From assembly GCF_001514205.1 (NCBI RefSeq), contig NZ_KQ948763.1, positions 285,862 to 349,861 of the forward strand: 64,000 nt of DNA, written 5' to 3'. Positions 53,700 through 63,095 of the stretch are shown piece after piece. Position numbers and translations under genes: made by a program. How positions within the stretch are numbered: position 1 is the stretch's first letter; each line of letters begins with the position of its first letter. The notes under the pieces are model-generated. The model saw nothing but the letters and a program-made list of their open reading frames with translations. It had not been told where the DNA came from and made no database searches. The stretch comes from Streptomyces griseoruber. Its GTDB lineage: Bacteria; Actinomycetota; Actinomycetes; Streptomycetales; Streptomycetaceae.

Positions 53700-54176
53700 T
53701 CAGCGGGTCCGGGTGGCGCCGACGCTGTTCTTCAGCTCCAGGACGAGCTGCGGGCTCAGCGCGGCGCCGGCACGGTTGGCGAACACGGTCATCTCGTAGG
53801 CGATGTTGCCCAGCTTGGCCTCCTTGTCGGTGACCACGCCGAGGACGGCGCCGCTGCCGATCGCGGAGACCAGGACGTGGCCGCCCTCCAGATCGATGAT
53901 GACCTTGTTCAGGCCGCCCAGGCCGTAGTTGCCGGAGGCGCCCGCGGCGAGGCTGGTGATGCCGGAGACGATCGCCGCGAGGCGCTCGGAGTCGGCGTGC
54001 TCGCGCAGCTCCGACACGGCGATCAGCAGGCCGTCGGAGGACACCGCGATGGCGTCCACGACCCCCGCGGTCTCGGTGGCGAAACGGTTGAGCAGCCAGG
54101 TGAAGTCGGCTGCGGCAGCCCGCAGATCGGTCGGCGTGGTGTCTCCGGTGGGAGTTCCACCTGTCGACGTGCTCAC
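53700..54176 (-). CDS. Conservon roadblock/LC7 protein (CvnB)
   Basis: 158 aa. A roadblock/LC7 fold (DFTWLLNRFATETAGVVDAI, VSSDGLLIAVS, ERLAAIVSGITSLAAGAS) of the type that binds small GTPases, as MglB does MglA. GTG 54176 overlaps the stop of the kinase gene by four bases. Confidence 0.93.
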   Translation of the reverse strand: MSTSTGGTPTGDTTPTDLRAAAADFTWLLNRFATETAGVVDAIAVSSDGLLIAVSELREHADSERLAAIVSGITSLAAGASGNYGLGGLNKVIIDLEGGHVLVSAIGSGAVLGVVTDKEAKLGNIAYEMTVFANRAGAALSPQLVLELKNSVGATRTR

Positions 54177-57049
54177 TGCTCGGCTCCTTCCGGAAGGTGG
54201 TTCTGGTGGTGCGGGGGGTTCCGGCGCTCGTCCGGGACCCGTCGGTCGTGCGGGCTGTCGGTGTCGCGGTGGGCGCGTTCCACGGCCGCCTCGAACTCCT
54301 CCAGCGCGCTGCGTACGGCGTCCGCGTCGGCGGGCCGCGCCGCCTGCCGCGCCATTGCGGCGGACGCGTCCACGGTGGTCCGCAGGGTGGCCCCCCGCAC
54401 CCGCCGCCGCAGCGGCCGGGCCCCGTCGGCGGCGGCCGGACGCTCCTCGCCACGGGCGGCCGGGGTGCCGGCCGCCGGGCCGGCGGGACCGGGGGTACGG
54501 GCGTGGGCCGCGGAGGACGCCGCGGCGGCGCCCGGCGCGGGACCGGAGGCGGAAGCCGGGACGCCGGCCGTCGGGTCCGCCGCCCGTCCGCCGGACGCCG
54601 ACGGGGTGGTCGGGTCCGCCGTACGGCCGTCGTGTGCCGAGGCGGACGTCCGGGGAGCCGTACGGCCCTCCGCGGACGCGGAGGCCCAGGTCGTGGTCCG
54701 TCCGTCGGCCGCCCCGGTGCCGTTCGACACGGCGGCCGGAGCGGTGGTGTCCGGTGCCGTCGTGGCCGTCGTGGCCGTCGTGGCCGTCGTGGCCGTCGTG
54801 GCCGTGCGGCGGGGCAGGGCGGGGGCTTCCGTGAAGGGCTCCTCGGCGGTACGGCGGGGGGCCGCCGTCTCCGGGGCCGCGCCGTCGGCCGCCGTCGCCG
54901 GCTCGGGGTCCCGCTCGGCCCAGGAGGGCTGTTCGCGGCGCGGGACCCGGCGCGGGAGCGAGGTCGCCTCGTCGCCCGTGACGGAGGCCGCGGAGGCGGG
55001 GGAGGGACCGGCGGAGGGGGCCGACGGGGCCGGGAGGGGCTGGGCCGCGGCGGTGGGCACCCCGACCTCGCTGAGTGTCAGCAGCAGCGTGGCCGGGATG
55101 CGGACCTCGGCCGTCACACCGCCGCCCGGGGTACGCGACAGGGTGACGTCGACGTCCCAGCGGCGGGCCAGCGCACCGACGACGAACAGACCGAGCACCT
55201 TCGTCGGCACGAGGTCGAGCCGCTCGCGGCGCACCAACCGGGCGTTCTCCTCGGCCAGCCGCTCGGCGCTCATGCCGAGACCGTGGTCGGAGACGGTGAT
55301 CGAGGCGCCGCCCTGGTCGGAGCCGACCCGCACCTCGACGGGGCTGCCCTCCGGCGAGAACGACACGGCGTTCTCCAGGAGTTCGGCGATCATCAGCGTG
55401 AGGTCGCCGACGATGTCGGGCTCCACCACGGCCTCGCCGCGGGCGTACAGCTGCACCCGCTGGTAGCCCTCGATCTGGCCGAGCGCGGCGCGCACCACGT
55501 TGGTCAGCTCGGTCGGACCGGAGTCGAGGACGGTCTCGCGGATGCCGGCCAGCAGCATCAGGCTGTCGGCGTTGCGGCGCAGGCGGACCGCGATGTGGTC
55601 GATGGAGTAGAGCCGCTCCAGCAGCGCCGGGTCGGTCTCCCCGCGCTCCACCCAGTCGATCAGCGCGAGCTGGCGGGTCGTCAGGTTGGAGACGCGGCGG
55701 CCGACGTTGCCGAACATCTCGGCGACGTTGCGCCGGCTGAGCACCTGGCGCTCCAGCAGCGCCGCCGCTGTCGTCTGCACGTTGTTGAACGCCTCGGCCA
55801 GCTCACCGATCTCGTCGTCCGCGGTGACCGGCAGCTCGCGCAGCCGCGGCGAGCCGGTCTCCTCGGCGTCGTCGTCGGCGACCCGGGCGAGCTCGCGCCC
55901 GGCGACGTCGGCGACCTCCTGCGCGGCACCGGTCAGGGCCAGCACCGGGCGCACCACGGAGCGCCGTACGAGGATGGAGAACGCGATCCACAGGGCGAAG
56001 CAGACCAGCGCGAGGTTGAGCAGCAGACCGGCGCGCCACTGGGCGCTGACGGAGGCGTCGTCGGCGCGGTCGGCGATCTGGTCGATCAGCGAGGTGGTGA
56101 TGTTCAGCCGGGCATCGGCCTGCGCGCTGTACTCCGGGTACGAGGCGAGGGCCACCCGGAACGCCTTGCGGATGTCCGCCTGGGACTCGGCCTGCAACGC
56201 GCTGGGGTCGACGGCCAGTTCGGCGAAGTGCTGGCTGATGGAGGCCTGCGCGGAGTTGTGCTCGATGCCGCCGAGCTTGTCGGCCTGCGCCGCGGAGGCG
56301 AACCGGCCGAAGCGATCGGCCTGGTAGGTGTACAGCTCGTACGAGCCGACCGCGCCGGTGTACTCGATCAGCGCGTTGCTGTCGCCGGTGCGTGAGGAGA
56401 ACACACCGGTCTCGTAGGCGCCGTGGGCGGCGTCGGCGCGCAGCAGCGAGTCGAGCAGGTTGCCGGTGAAGGTGCTGGCCAGGTTGGAGTCGCGGTCCAG
56501 GCCCAGTCCGTCGATGACGGCGTCCGAGGCGCCGGAGTACGCCGGGTCGATGTTGTCGGCGGGCAGATAGCCCTGCTCGATCGTGGTCCGCAGACCCGCC
56601 AGGCCCTCGATCCCGCGCAGCGCCTGCGCCTCGCTGTCCGGCAGCCGGTCGCCGAAGGCGTCGACCACTTTGCGCACCTGGGTGTCCACGGCGAGCTGCG
56701 CCTTGCGGTAGGCGTCCGTGGAGGGGGTGCCGCCGTCGAAGGACGCCTGGTGCCGCACCGAGAGCAGGATCGCCTGCTGGTGCTCGTTCTGGAGGTCCGA
56801 GACGAGCCGGGCCACCTGGGTGCTGTTCCGCACCAGCTGGGCGGCGTTCTCGGCCTGGTTGGACTCCTGCACCAGCTCGGTGAAGAGGTACGCCAGCATC
56901 AGGGCGATGACCCCGAGCGGGATGCCGACGAGCAGGTTGAGCTTGCGTTGGAAGGGCCACCGGTCGGCGAAGCTCCGCAGCCCCCGGCGCACGGACGACG
57001 GTGCCGAAGTCGCTGACCGGGCGGGCGCGTCCACCTCTTTCGTGGACAC
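54173..57049 (-). CDS. Conservon sensor histidine kinase-like protein (CvnA)
   Basis: 958 aa. Membrane helices near 50-70 and 375-395 enclose a nitrate-sensor-like outer domain of about 300 residues; a HAMP segment and an HATPase domain (ELLENAVSFSPEGSPVEVRV; DHGLGMSAERLAEENARL) follow. The C-terminal third is a long Ala/Pro/Thr-rich disordered tail with AVVTATTATT-type repeats. No clear phospho-acceptor HExxTP is seen, as is usual for CvnA. GTG 57049 has AAGGAGG upstream. Confidence 0.92.
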   Translation of the reverse strand: MSTKEVDAPARSATSAPSSVRRGLRSFADRWPFQRKLNLLVGIPLGVIALMLAYLFTELVQESNQAENAAQLVRNSTQVARLVSDLQNEHQQAILLSVRHQASFDGGTPSTDAYRKAQLAVDTQVRKVVDAFGDRLPDSEAQALRGIEGLAGLRTTIEQGYLPADNIDPAYSGASDAVIDGLGLDRDSNLASTFTGNLLDSLLRADAAHGAYETGVFSSRTGDSNALIEYTGAVGSYELYTYQADRFGRFASAAQADKLGGIEHNSAQASISQHFAELAVDPSALQAESQADIRKAFRVALASYPEYSAQADARLNITTSLIDQIADRADDASVSAQWRAGLLLNLALVCFALWIAFSILVRRSVVRPVLALTGAAQEVADVAGRELARVADDDAEETGSPRLRELPVTADDEIGELAEAFNNVQTTAAALLERQVLSRRNVAEMFGNVGRRVSNLTTRQLALIDWVERGETDPALLERLYSIDHIAVRLRRNADSLMLLAGIRETVLDSGPTELTNVVRAALGQIEGYQRVQLYARGEAVVEPDIVGDLTLMIAELLENAVSFSPEGSPVEVRVGSDQGGASITVSDHGLGMSAERLAEENARLVRRERLDLVPTKVLGLFVVGALARRWDVDVTLSRTPGGGVTAEVRIPATLLLTLSEVGVPTAAAQPLPAPSAPSAGPSPASAASVTGDEATSLPRRVPRREQPSWAERDPEPATAADGAAPETAAPRRTAEEPFTEAPALPRRTATTATTATTATTATTAPDTTAPAAVSNGTGAADGRTTTWASASAEGRTAPRTSASAHDGRTADPTTPSASGGRAADPTAGVPASASGPAPGAAAASSAAHARTPGPAGPAAGTPAARGEERPAAADGARPLRRRVRGATLRTTVDASAAMARQAARPADADAVRSALEEFEAAVERAHRDTDSPHDRRVPDERRNPPHHQNHLPEGAEQ

Positions 57050-57306
57050 CGGGCCTCCTTCGAAGGGGTGTTGCGGGCGTGCCGGGCCACGCGTGTGGCC
57101 GAATGTGAACGAAACAGCATTCGAGTGGCCCCCGCACACCGCCGTGGCCGGTGCCGACTCCGGCGACGATATCGCTTCTTTGATCGATCGAGCACGTCGC
57201 CCTACGTCAAGAATCCATTACGAAGAGCCCTCTAAACCTCCGGGAAGGGCTTTCAAAGACTACGCAACTGACTACGAAACGAAGCGAATCGGTAACAGGA
57301 TCGCTC

Positions 57307-57336
57307 TTGACTGATGAAGAACAGGGTGGATTGGAT
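57307..57336 (+). promoter_or_regulatory. Candidate promoter of the compatible-solute binding-protein gene
   Basis: TTGACT (57307-57312), an 18-base spacer and TTGGAT (57331-57336), about 60 bases before the GTG at 57396. The full divergent gap 57050-57395 holds no gene; it is more AT-rich than its surroundings from 57165 to 57340. Confidence 0.4.
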
Positions 57337-57395
57337 CAGGCCAGGCTCCATGCCTCGTCAGTTCCTCATCGCCCCCCAGAGCTCGGAACGGAACC

Positions 57396-58355
57396 GTGAC
57401 TTCCAACGCCCACAGCAGCAGGTCCAGGTCCCTCAGGAACACCGGCGCGGCGGCCGTCGCGCTCGCCGCGGCGACGGCGCTGCTCGCAGGATGCGGCTCC
57501 TCCGACGACAAGTCCGACCCGCTCGCGGGGGACAAGGCGGACAACGGGACCGTCGTCGTCGGCTCCAACAACTTCGCCGAGAGCATCCTGATCGCCGACA
57601 TCTACGGCGAGGCCCTCAAGGCCAAGGGCATCAAGGTGTCCTACAAGCCCAACATCGGCAGCCGCGAGACCACGTACGGCCTGCTCAAGAACGGCTCCAT
57701 CACCGTTCTGCCGGAGTACAACGGCTCGCTGCTGGCCTACCTCGACGCGAAGGCCGAGCAGAAGTCCCTCGCAACCGTGAACGCCGCCGTCAAGGCCAAG
57801 CTCGACTCCAAGCTGACGCTGCTGGAGTCCTCCCCGGCCGAGGACAAGGACTCCGTCACGGTCAACAAGGCGACCGCGGACCAGTACAAGCTCACCTCCG
57901 AGTCCACGCTCGCCGACCTCAAGGACATCGCGCCCGACCTGATCCTCGGCGGCTCGCCCGAGTTCCAGACCCGGCAGCAGGGCATGGTGGGCCTGCAGTC
58001 GGTGTACGGCCTGAAGTTCAAGTCCTTCAAGGCGCTGGACGCCGGCGGCCCGCTCACCCAGGCCGCGCTGAAGAAGAACACCGTGCAGGCCGCGGACATC
58101 TTCACCACCGACCCGACCATCACCAAGGAAGGGTTCGTCGTCCTCCAGGACCCGGAGAACCTCTTCGGCTTCGCGAACGTGACGCCCCTGGTCTACAAGA
58201 GCGGGCTCTCGGACGAGGGCGTGGACGCGCTCAACGCCGTCTCCGCCAAGCTGGACACCAAGACCCTGCTGGACCTGGACTCGCAGGTGCAGCTGGAGAG
58301 CAAGGACCCGCTCGACGTCGCCAAGGCCTGGCTGAAGTCCGCGGGCCTCGACTGA
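57396..58355 (+). CDS. Compatible-solute ABC transporter binding lipoprotein (OpuCC/ProX-like)
   Basis: 319 aa. Lipobox LLAGC (Cys33) and the glycine betaine-type core: VVVGSNNFAESILIADIYGE, KPNIGSRETTYGLLKNGSI, LPEYNGSLLAYL, DIFTTDPTI. It should capture choline, betaine or a related osmolyte for the permease/ATPase genes at 50039-52532. Those are separated from it by the whole conservon, which is unusual. GTG 57396 follows GGAACGGA. Confidence 0.92.
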   Translation: MTSNAHSSRSRSLRNTGAAAVALAAATALLAGCGSSDDKSDPLAGDKADNGTVVVGSNNFAESILIADIYGEALKAKGIKVSYKPNIGSRETTYGLLKNGSITVLPEYNGSLLAYLDAKAEQKSLATVNAAVKAKLDSKLTLLESSPAEDKDSVTVNKATADQYKLTSESTLADLKDIAPDLILGGSPEFQTRQQGMVGLQSVYGLKFKSFKALDAGGPLTQAALKKNTVQAADIFTTDPTITKEGFVVLQDPENLFGFANVTPLVYKSGLSDEGVDALNAVSAKLDTKTLLDLDSQVQLESKDPLDVAKAWLKSAGLD

Positions 58356-58365
58356 CCTTCCCTCG

Positions 58366-60174
58366 TTGGCAACGCCCTCCGGCCCCCCGCCGGTCGTCCT
58401 GACCGGCACCGGCCTCACCGTCGGCGAGCTCATCGCGCTCGCCGACGGTGAGGCCGTGCCCGCGGTGTCCCCCGAGGCCCGCGAACGCGCCGCACGTTCC
58501 TGGCGGGCGGCCCAGCGCCTCGCCGCCGAGGGACGGCTCTACGGCCGTGGCACCGGTGTCGGCGCGCACCGCTCGGTGAGCGTCGACGAGGGCGACGAGA
58601 GCGCCCATGGCCTCAGGCTGCTGCGCAGTCACGCGGGCGGCGGCGGAGCGCTGCTGCCCGCCCGTCAGGTCCGGGCGATGCTCGCCGTCCGCGCCAACCA
58701 GCTGCTCGCCGGCGGCTCCGGCATCCAGCCCGCCTTCGTCGACGCCCTCACCGAGGCCCTGCGCCTGGGCGTCCACCCCGCCGTCCACGAGTACGGCGGC
58801 ATCGGCACCGGTGACCTCACGGCCCTCGCCCAGACGGGCCTGACGCTGATCGGCGAACGCCCCTGGGTGAGCGCCGGCCGGCCCGCGCACCCGGGGGCCG
58901 CCCCGCGTCCGGCCACCACCGGGTACCCGGTCCCCGCCGCCCGGCCCGAGGCGGGCACCCGGAGCGCCGCACCGGCCGGCCCCCCGGACGGCGACCTGTA
59001 CAACTCGGCCGACGCCGCCTGGCGCGGCCCCGGCCGTGCCACCGGCCCCGACGCCGGCATGGTCGGCCGGCCCCACACCTCCTGGCGAGACCTCGGCCCG
59101 GACCCGCAGACCGGTCGGCCCGAACCCGACGCACCCGCGGCTGCCGGTCCCGGCGCCCCGGCCCACCCGGGTGCGGCGGCCCTGCCGCTCACCGTCTCCG
59201 CGCCGGAGACGCCCCCCGCGCCCGGCACCCTCCCCGCCCCCGTCACCCTGCACCCCGGTGACGCGCTCGCCCTGCTGAGCAGCAACGCGCTCGCGCTGGG
59301 GCAGGCGGCGCTGGCGCAGCACGGGCTCGATGCGCTGCTGCGGGCCACGCATGCCGTGGCCGCGCTCTCCCTGGCGGCGGTGGGCGGTTCGGCGGAGGCC
59401 TACGCGGCCGCCGTGCACGCGCTCAGGCCGTACGAGGGCGCCGCGCGGGCCGCCGGGGAGGTACGGCGGCTGCTCGGGATCGGGGAGAACGGGGAGGGGA
59501 TGCCCGGCCGGCGGATCCAGGACCCGTTCGGGTTCCGGGCCTTCCCGCAGGCGCACGGCTGCGCCCTGGACGCCTGCGCACGCCTGCGCGCGGTCGTCGA
59601 GGTGGAGGTCAACTGCCCCTCCGAGAACCCCCTCGTGGCCGCCGACGGCACCACCGCCCACCACCACGGCGGTTTCTTCGCCGCGCCGCTGGGCCTCGCC
59701 CTGGACGCGGCCGGCCTCGCCCTGCTCCAGACGGCCCAGCTCTCCGTGGCCCGGCTGTCCGCGCTCGGCGACCCGGACCTCACCGGTCTGCCCGGCTTCC
59801 TGGCCGCCGGACCCGCGAGCAGCTCGGGCACGATGATCCTGGAGTACACCGCCAACTCGGCGCTCGCGGAGCTGCGTTCGTGCGCGGCGCCCGCCTCGGC
59901 CGGGCACGCCGTCCTCTCGCGCGGACTGGAGGAGGCCGCCAGCTTCGCCGGCCAGGCCGCCCGGCAGACCCTCCGGGCGGCTCAGGCCTACCGCACCGTC
60001 CTCGCCTGCGAACTCGTCACCGCCGTACGCGCGTTGCGGATGCGACCGGTGCCCCCGCCGGTCCCCGCGTTCACCCTGGCGACGGCCGCGCTGCCCTTCG
60101 GCACGGACGACCGCCCCCTGACCGGAGACCTGGCCGCGGCAACCGAACTGCTGCCGCGGCTGGCGGAGTTGTGA
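58366..60174 (+). CDS. Aromatic amino acid lyase (HAL/PAL)-like protein with altered active-site motif
   Basis: 602 aa. The lyase-1 fold is clear: LYGRGTGVG with the catalytic Tyr59, HEYGGIGTGDLTALAQ (142-157), LLSSNALALGQ, and EVNCPSENPLV. The usual Ala-Ser-Gly that cyclises into the MIO cofactor (GSVGASGDL) is replaced by GGIGTGDL, one residue shorter and without Ser. An insertion of about 120 Pro/Ala/Gly-rich residues (about 168-288) follows the active-site loop. So it may not make MIO and may not be an ammonia lyase. TTG 58366 starts it, 10 bases after the binding-protein stop; no clear ribosome site. Confidence 0.82.
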   Translation: MATPSGPPPVVLTGTGLTVGELIALADGEAVPAVSPEARERAARSWRAAQRLAAEGRLYGRGTGVGAHRSVSVDEGDESAHGLRLLRSHAGGGGALLPARQVRAMLAVRANQLLAGGSGIQPAFVDALTEALRLGVHPAVHEYGGIGTGDLTALAQTGLTLIGERPWVSAGRPAHPGAAPRPATTGYPVPAARPEAGTRSAAPAGPPDGDLYNSADAAWRGPGRATGPDAGMVGRPHTSWRDLGPDPQTGRPEPDAPAAAGPGAPAHPGAAALPLTVSAPETPPAPGTLPAPVTLHPGDALALLSSNALALGQAALAQHGLDALLRATHAVAALSLAAVGGSAEAYAAAVHALRPYEGAARAAGEVRRLLGIGENGEGMPGRRIQDPFGFRAFPQAHGCALDACARLRAVVEVEVNCPSENPLVAADGTTAHHHGGFFAAPLGLALDAAGLALLQTAQLSVARLSALGDPDLTGLPGFLAAGPASSSGTMILEYTANSALAELRSCAAPASAGHAVLSRGLEEAASFAGQAARQTLRAAQAYRTVLACELVTAVRALRMRPVPPPVPAFTLATAALPFGTDDRPLTGDLAAATELLPRLAEL

Positions 60175-60191
60175 CTCGGTGGCGCAAGGGC

Positions 60192-61562
60192 TCAGTAGCC
60201 GACGTAGAACGTCGCGTCCTGCTGCGCGGTCGACGTCGAGATCGGGTCGATGCGCAGGACGTAGTTCGAGTGCCGGATGTAGCGGGTGGGGTTGTTGTAC
60301 GAGCGGAACGACGACCAGGCCGAGTCCGCGAGGCCCGCCGTGCGGTAGAAGGTCGCGTCCGCCGCGAACGTCGACGTGCCGTCGTTGACGTCCAGTTGGA
60401 GCGCGTAGTTGTAGTGCCGCAGATAGCGGGTCGGGTAGTTGACCGACTGGAAGGAGACGCCCGAGCTGTCCGCGAGGCCCGGGACGATCGTCCACAGCGA
60501 GTCCTTGTACGGCTCGACCGGGTACTCGTCGATCCGGCCGACGTAGTTGGAGTGCCGGACGTAACGGGCCGGGTAGTTGTAGGACTTGAGCCGGTTCCAG
60601 GCGGGTGCGCCCCAGTAGGACAGCAGGGCGTTGTACTGGGCCGTGGTGATCGTCGAGATGCCGCAGTGCTTGGAGTTGACCGGCTGGGTGTAGGTCTTCT
60701 GGTCCAGCGCGGTCCAGGTGCCCGCCGACAGGTCGCCGGACTGCCAGGCGTAGAAGACGCCGTTGGGGGTGTAGGTGTCGCCCCAGAGCCACCAGGTGCC
60801 GGAGGACAGTGACTTGACCAGGGTCGGTGCCTCGGTGCCGCCGTGCGCGGCGCCGGTGGAGAACTCCGTGAAGCTGCCCGGGGCGAGGGTCGTGGAGCGG
60901 GCCCCCACCAGGGTCTGGTTCTTCTTGAAGTAGAGGTAGTTGTAGCCGTTCACGCCCACGGCCATGTCGCCGTCGATCACGTCGTAGCCCGGGTCGAAGA
61001 AGACCTGCGGGGCCGAGGCCGTGACGAAGTCGCTGGTGTAGTTCACCATGATCACGTTGTGGCCGCTGTCGTTGACCGCGGAGTAGATCAGCCCGTACTG
61101 CCCCCGGCTCGCGTCCCAGAACGCCTCCGGCGCCCAGCTGTGGGTGTTCATGTCGTGCAGCTTCAGCCGGTGGTAGCCGGTGAAGGTGCGCAGGTCCGTG
61201 GAGTTCCACACGTGCACGTACTGGCTGACGTAACTCCAGTCGGTGCCCTTGAGGTCGGTGGCGAGCACCACGAAGGTGCCGTCCTGCTTCTTCAGGATGA
61301 ACGGGTCGCGCAGCCCGAGCGCGCCCTCGGTCGGCGTGACCACCGGGTTGTTCTGGTTCAGCGGCGTCCAGCGCAGCCCGTCCGTGCTGACGGCCAGATG
61401 CAGGCCGTAGTCGGTGCCGTCACCGAGGTTGGTCGACTCGGTGAAGTAGCACATCACGTACGCCGAGTCGGCCGCGTGGGCCGCCGGGGTGCCGAGCGTG
61501 AGGGCGAGGGGCACGGAGGCCGCCGCGCCCAGGAAGAGGCGGCGGGAGGGGTTGGGGGTCAT
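60192..61562 (-). CDS. Tat-exported GH43-like glycoside hydrolase with AbfB carbohydrate-binding repeats
   Basis: 456 aa. A twin-arginine signal (SRRLFLGAAA, cleavage near AHAAD). Residues 33-305 form a five-bladed propeller with LRDPFILKK, HSWAPEAFWD and GGTEAPTLV, which carry the acidic residues of GH43-type enzymes. The last 140 residues are three beta-trefoil units (YPARYVRHSNYVGRID; YPTRYLRHYNYALQLD; NPTRYIRHSNYVLRID) of the AbfB/CBM42 arabinose-binding kind. It likely attacks arabinan or arabinoxylan outside the cell. ATG 61562 has GGAGAG upstream. Confidence 0.87.
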   Translation of the reverse strand: MTPNPSRRLFLGAAASVPLALTLGTPAAHAADSAYVMCYFTESTNLGDGTDYGLHLAVSTDGLRWTPLNQNNPVVTPTEGALGLRDPFILKKQDGTFVVLATDLKGTDWSYVSQYVHVWNSTDLRTFTGYHRLKLHDMNTHSWAPEAFWDASRGQYGLIYSAVNDSGHNVIMVNYTSDFVTASAPQVFFDPGYDVIDGDMAVGVNGYNYLYFKKNQTLVGARSTTLAPGSFTEFSTGAAHGGTEAPTLVKSLSSGTWWLWGDTYTPNGVFYAWQSGDLSAGTWTALDQKTYTQPVNSKHCGISTITTAQYNALLSYWGAPAWNRLKSYNYPARYVRHSNYVGRIDEYPVEPYKDSLWTIVPGLADSSGVSFQSVNYPTRYLRHYNYALQLDVNDGTSTFAADATFYRTAGLADSAWSSFRSYNNPTRYIRHSNYVLRIDPISTSTAQQDATFYVGY

Positions 61563-61718
61563 GTGCTCTCTCCACGGGGGTGCGGGTCCCTTGTCGAAAT
61601 GTCGAACAAGGTTCGATGAGCCGATCAGAAGGTAGGGGTGTGGGAGGAGCGGGTCAATCACTGTGACAGGAAAAACTCCTGTGAACTCCGCGCGCCGGCA
61701 CGGCTACCCTCGGCGGCC

Positions 61719-62180
61719 GTGAACAGAAGACGGCGCAAGAAACTCACCAAGTCCCTGGCCGGGGCGGTCCTGTGCGACGAGGGCACGCGTGTCGACCGGC
61801 TGCTGAAGGCCGGCGCCGACCCCGCGGCACCCGATGCCGACGGTACGACTCCCCTGTACGCGGCCTGTGTTCAGGGCTCGGCCGGCATCGCCCGCAGCCT
61901 GCTGGCGGCCGGCGCGCCGCCCGACGCGCCGAGCGCGGGACCCGGCGCCGAGGGAACTCCCCTGTGCGCGGCGGCCTGTTGGGGGCACACCGACACCGTC
62001 CGCGTCCTGCTGGCCCATGGCGCCGACCCCACGCTCCGCGAGGACCACGGCACCGGCTGGACGCCGCTGCGCTGGGCGCTGAGGGGCCCGCACCCGGAGA
62101 CGGCCGACCTGTTGCGGGCCGCGATCGCCGGCCGCGAGACCGGCGGGCCGGTCAGCGGGCCGGGCCCGACCCCAGGGTGA
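61719..62180 (+). CDS. Ankyrin-repeat protein
   Basis: 153 aa. Three or four ankyrin repeats (VDRLLKAGADPAAPDADGTT; GIARSLLAAGAPPDAP; DTVRVLLAHGADPTLREDHG) after a basic N-terminus. A protein-interaction module with no enzymatic domain. GTG 61719 gives MNRRRRKKLT; ribosome site weak. Its 3' end overlaps the convergent CvnD gene by 29 bases. Confidence 0.85.
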   Translation: MNRRRRKKLTKSLAGAVLCDEGTRVDRLLKAGADPAAPDADGTTPLYAACVQGSAGIARSLLAAGAPPDAPSAGPGAEGTPLCAAACWGHTDTVRVLLAHGADPTLREDHGTGWTPLRWALRGPHPETADLLRAAIAGRETGGPVSGPGPTPG

Positions 62181-62751
62181 CATCGGCGATCACGCGGTCG
62201 ATCAGAGCGATCAGCACGTCCCGGCACGACTCCCGCTCCCGCGCGTCGCACAGCAGCACCGGGACACCCTCCGGCAGCGCCAGGGACGCCCTGATCTCCT
62301 CCGCCGGATAGGGGTGCTCCCCGTGGAAACCGTTCACCGCGACCACGAAGGGGATGCGCCTGCTCTCGAAGAAGTCGATCGCCGCGAAACTCGACTCCGG
62401 CCGGCGCACATCGACCAGCACCACCGCGCCCAGCGCCCCCACGGCGAGGTCGTTCCACATGAACCAGAACCGCTGCTGGCCCGGGGTGCCGAACAGATAC
62501 AGCACCAGGTCGTCGCCGATGGTGATCCGTCCGAAGTCGAGGGCCACGGTGGTGGACCGTTTCTCCTCGATGCCCTTCAGATCGTCGATCTCCAGACCGG
62601 CGACGGTCAGCGGCTCCTCCGTACGCAGCGGAGCGATCTCGCTGACCGACCCGACCATGGTGGTCTTGCCGACGCCGAAGCCGCCGGCGATGAGGATCTT
62701 CACGGTGTCGGGCGCCGCGACCGCGCCTGCGGTGGGCTCAGATCCGGCCAA
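62152..62751 (-). CDS. Second conservon GTP-binding protein (CvnD)
   Basis: 199 aa. P-loop GGFGVGKTT, switch FGTPGQQRF and AVNGFHGE. Clearly paralogous to the protein at 52633-53232. The start is TTG 62751, overlapping DUF742 by 14 bases exactly as in the first conservon. Confidence 0.92.
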   Translation of the reverse strand: MAGSEPTAGAVAAPDTVKILIAGGFGVGKTTMVGSVSEIAPLRTEEPLTVAGLEIDDLKGIEEKRSTTVALDFGRITIGDDLVLYLFGTPGQQRFWFMWNDLAVGALGAVVLVDVRRPESSFAAIDFFESRRIPFVVAVNGFHGEHPYPAEEIRASLALPEGVPVLLCDARERESCRDVLIALIDRVIADVTLGSGPAR

Positions 62752-63094
62752 GGCCGTCCCTCACTTTCTGCAGCAGGTCCAGATCCGCGGCGCCGGAGAC
62801 GGAACGGGGCGGCCGGGCCGTGATCAGGCCTGCCTCCAGCAGGTCGCAGAGCATGATGACGACCACGCTCACCGGCAGGTCGAGATGGGCCGCGAGCTCC
62901 GCCACGGCCACCGGACGGGCGCTCAGCCGCAGGATCCGGGCGTGTTCCGGCTGCGGCCGTGCGGCCCGCTCGGGCGGCGGGTCCACCGCCGTCACCGTCG
63001 TGATGAGCGTGAAGTCGGCTCGGCTGGGCCGGGTCCGCCCACCGGTGAGGGTGAACGGCCTGACGAGGCGGCCCGCTTCGTCGCCTTGGCTCAC
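62738..63094 (-). CDS. Second conservon DUF742 protein (CvnC)
   Basis: 118 aa. DUF742 core (VRPFTLTGGRTRPSR; ARPVAVAELAAHLDLPVSVV; VIMLCDLLEAGLI) without the long leader of the first copy. GTG 63094 lies one base after the roadblock gene stop. Confidence 0.92.
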   Translation of the reverse strand: MSQGDEAGRLVRPFTLTGGRTRPSRADFTLITTVTAVDPPPERAARPQPEHARILRLSARPVAVAELAAHLDLPVSVVVIMLCDLLEAGLITARPPRSVSGAADLDLLQKVRDGLGRI

Positions 63095-63095
63095 C

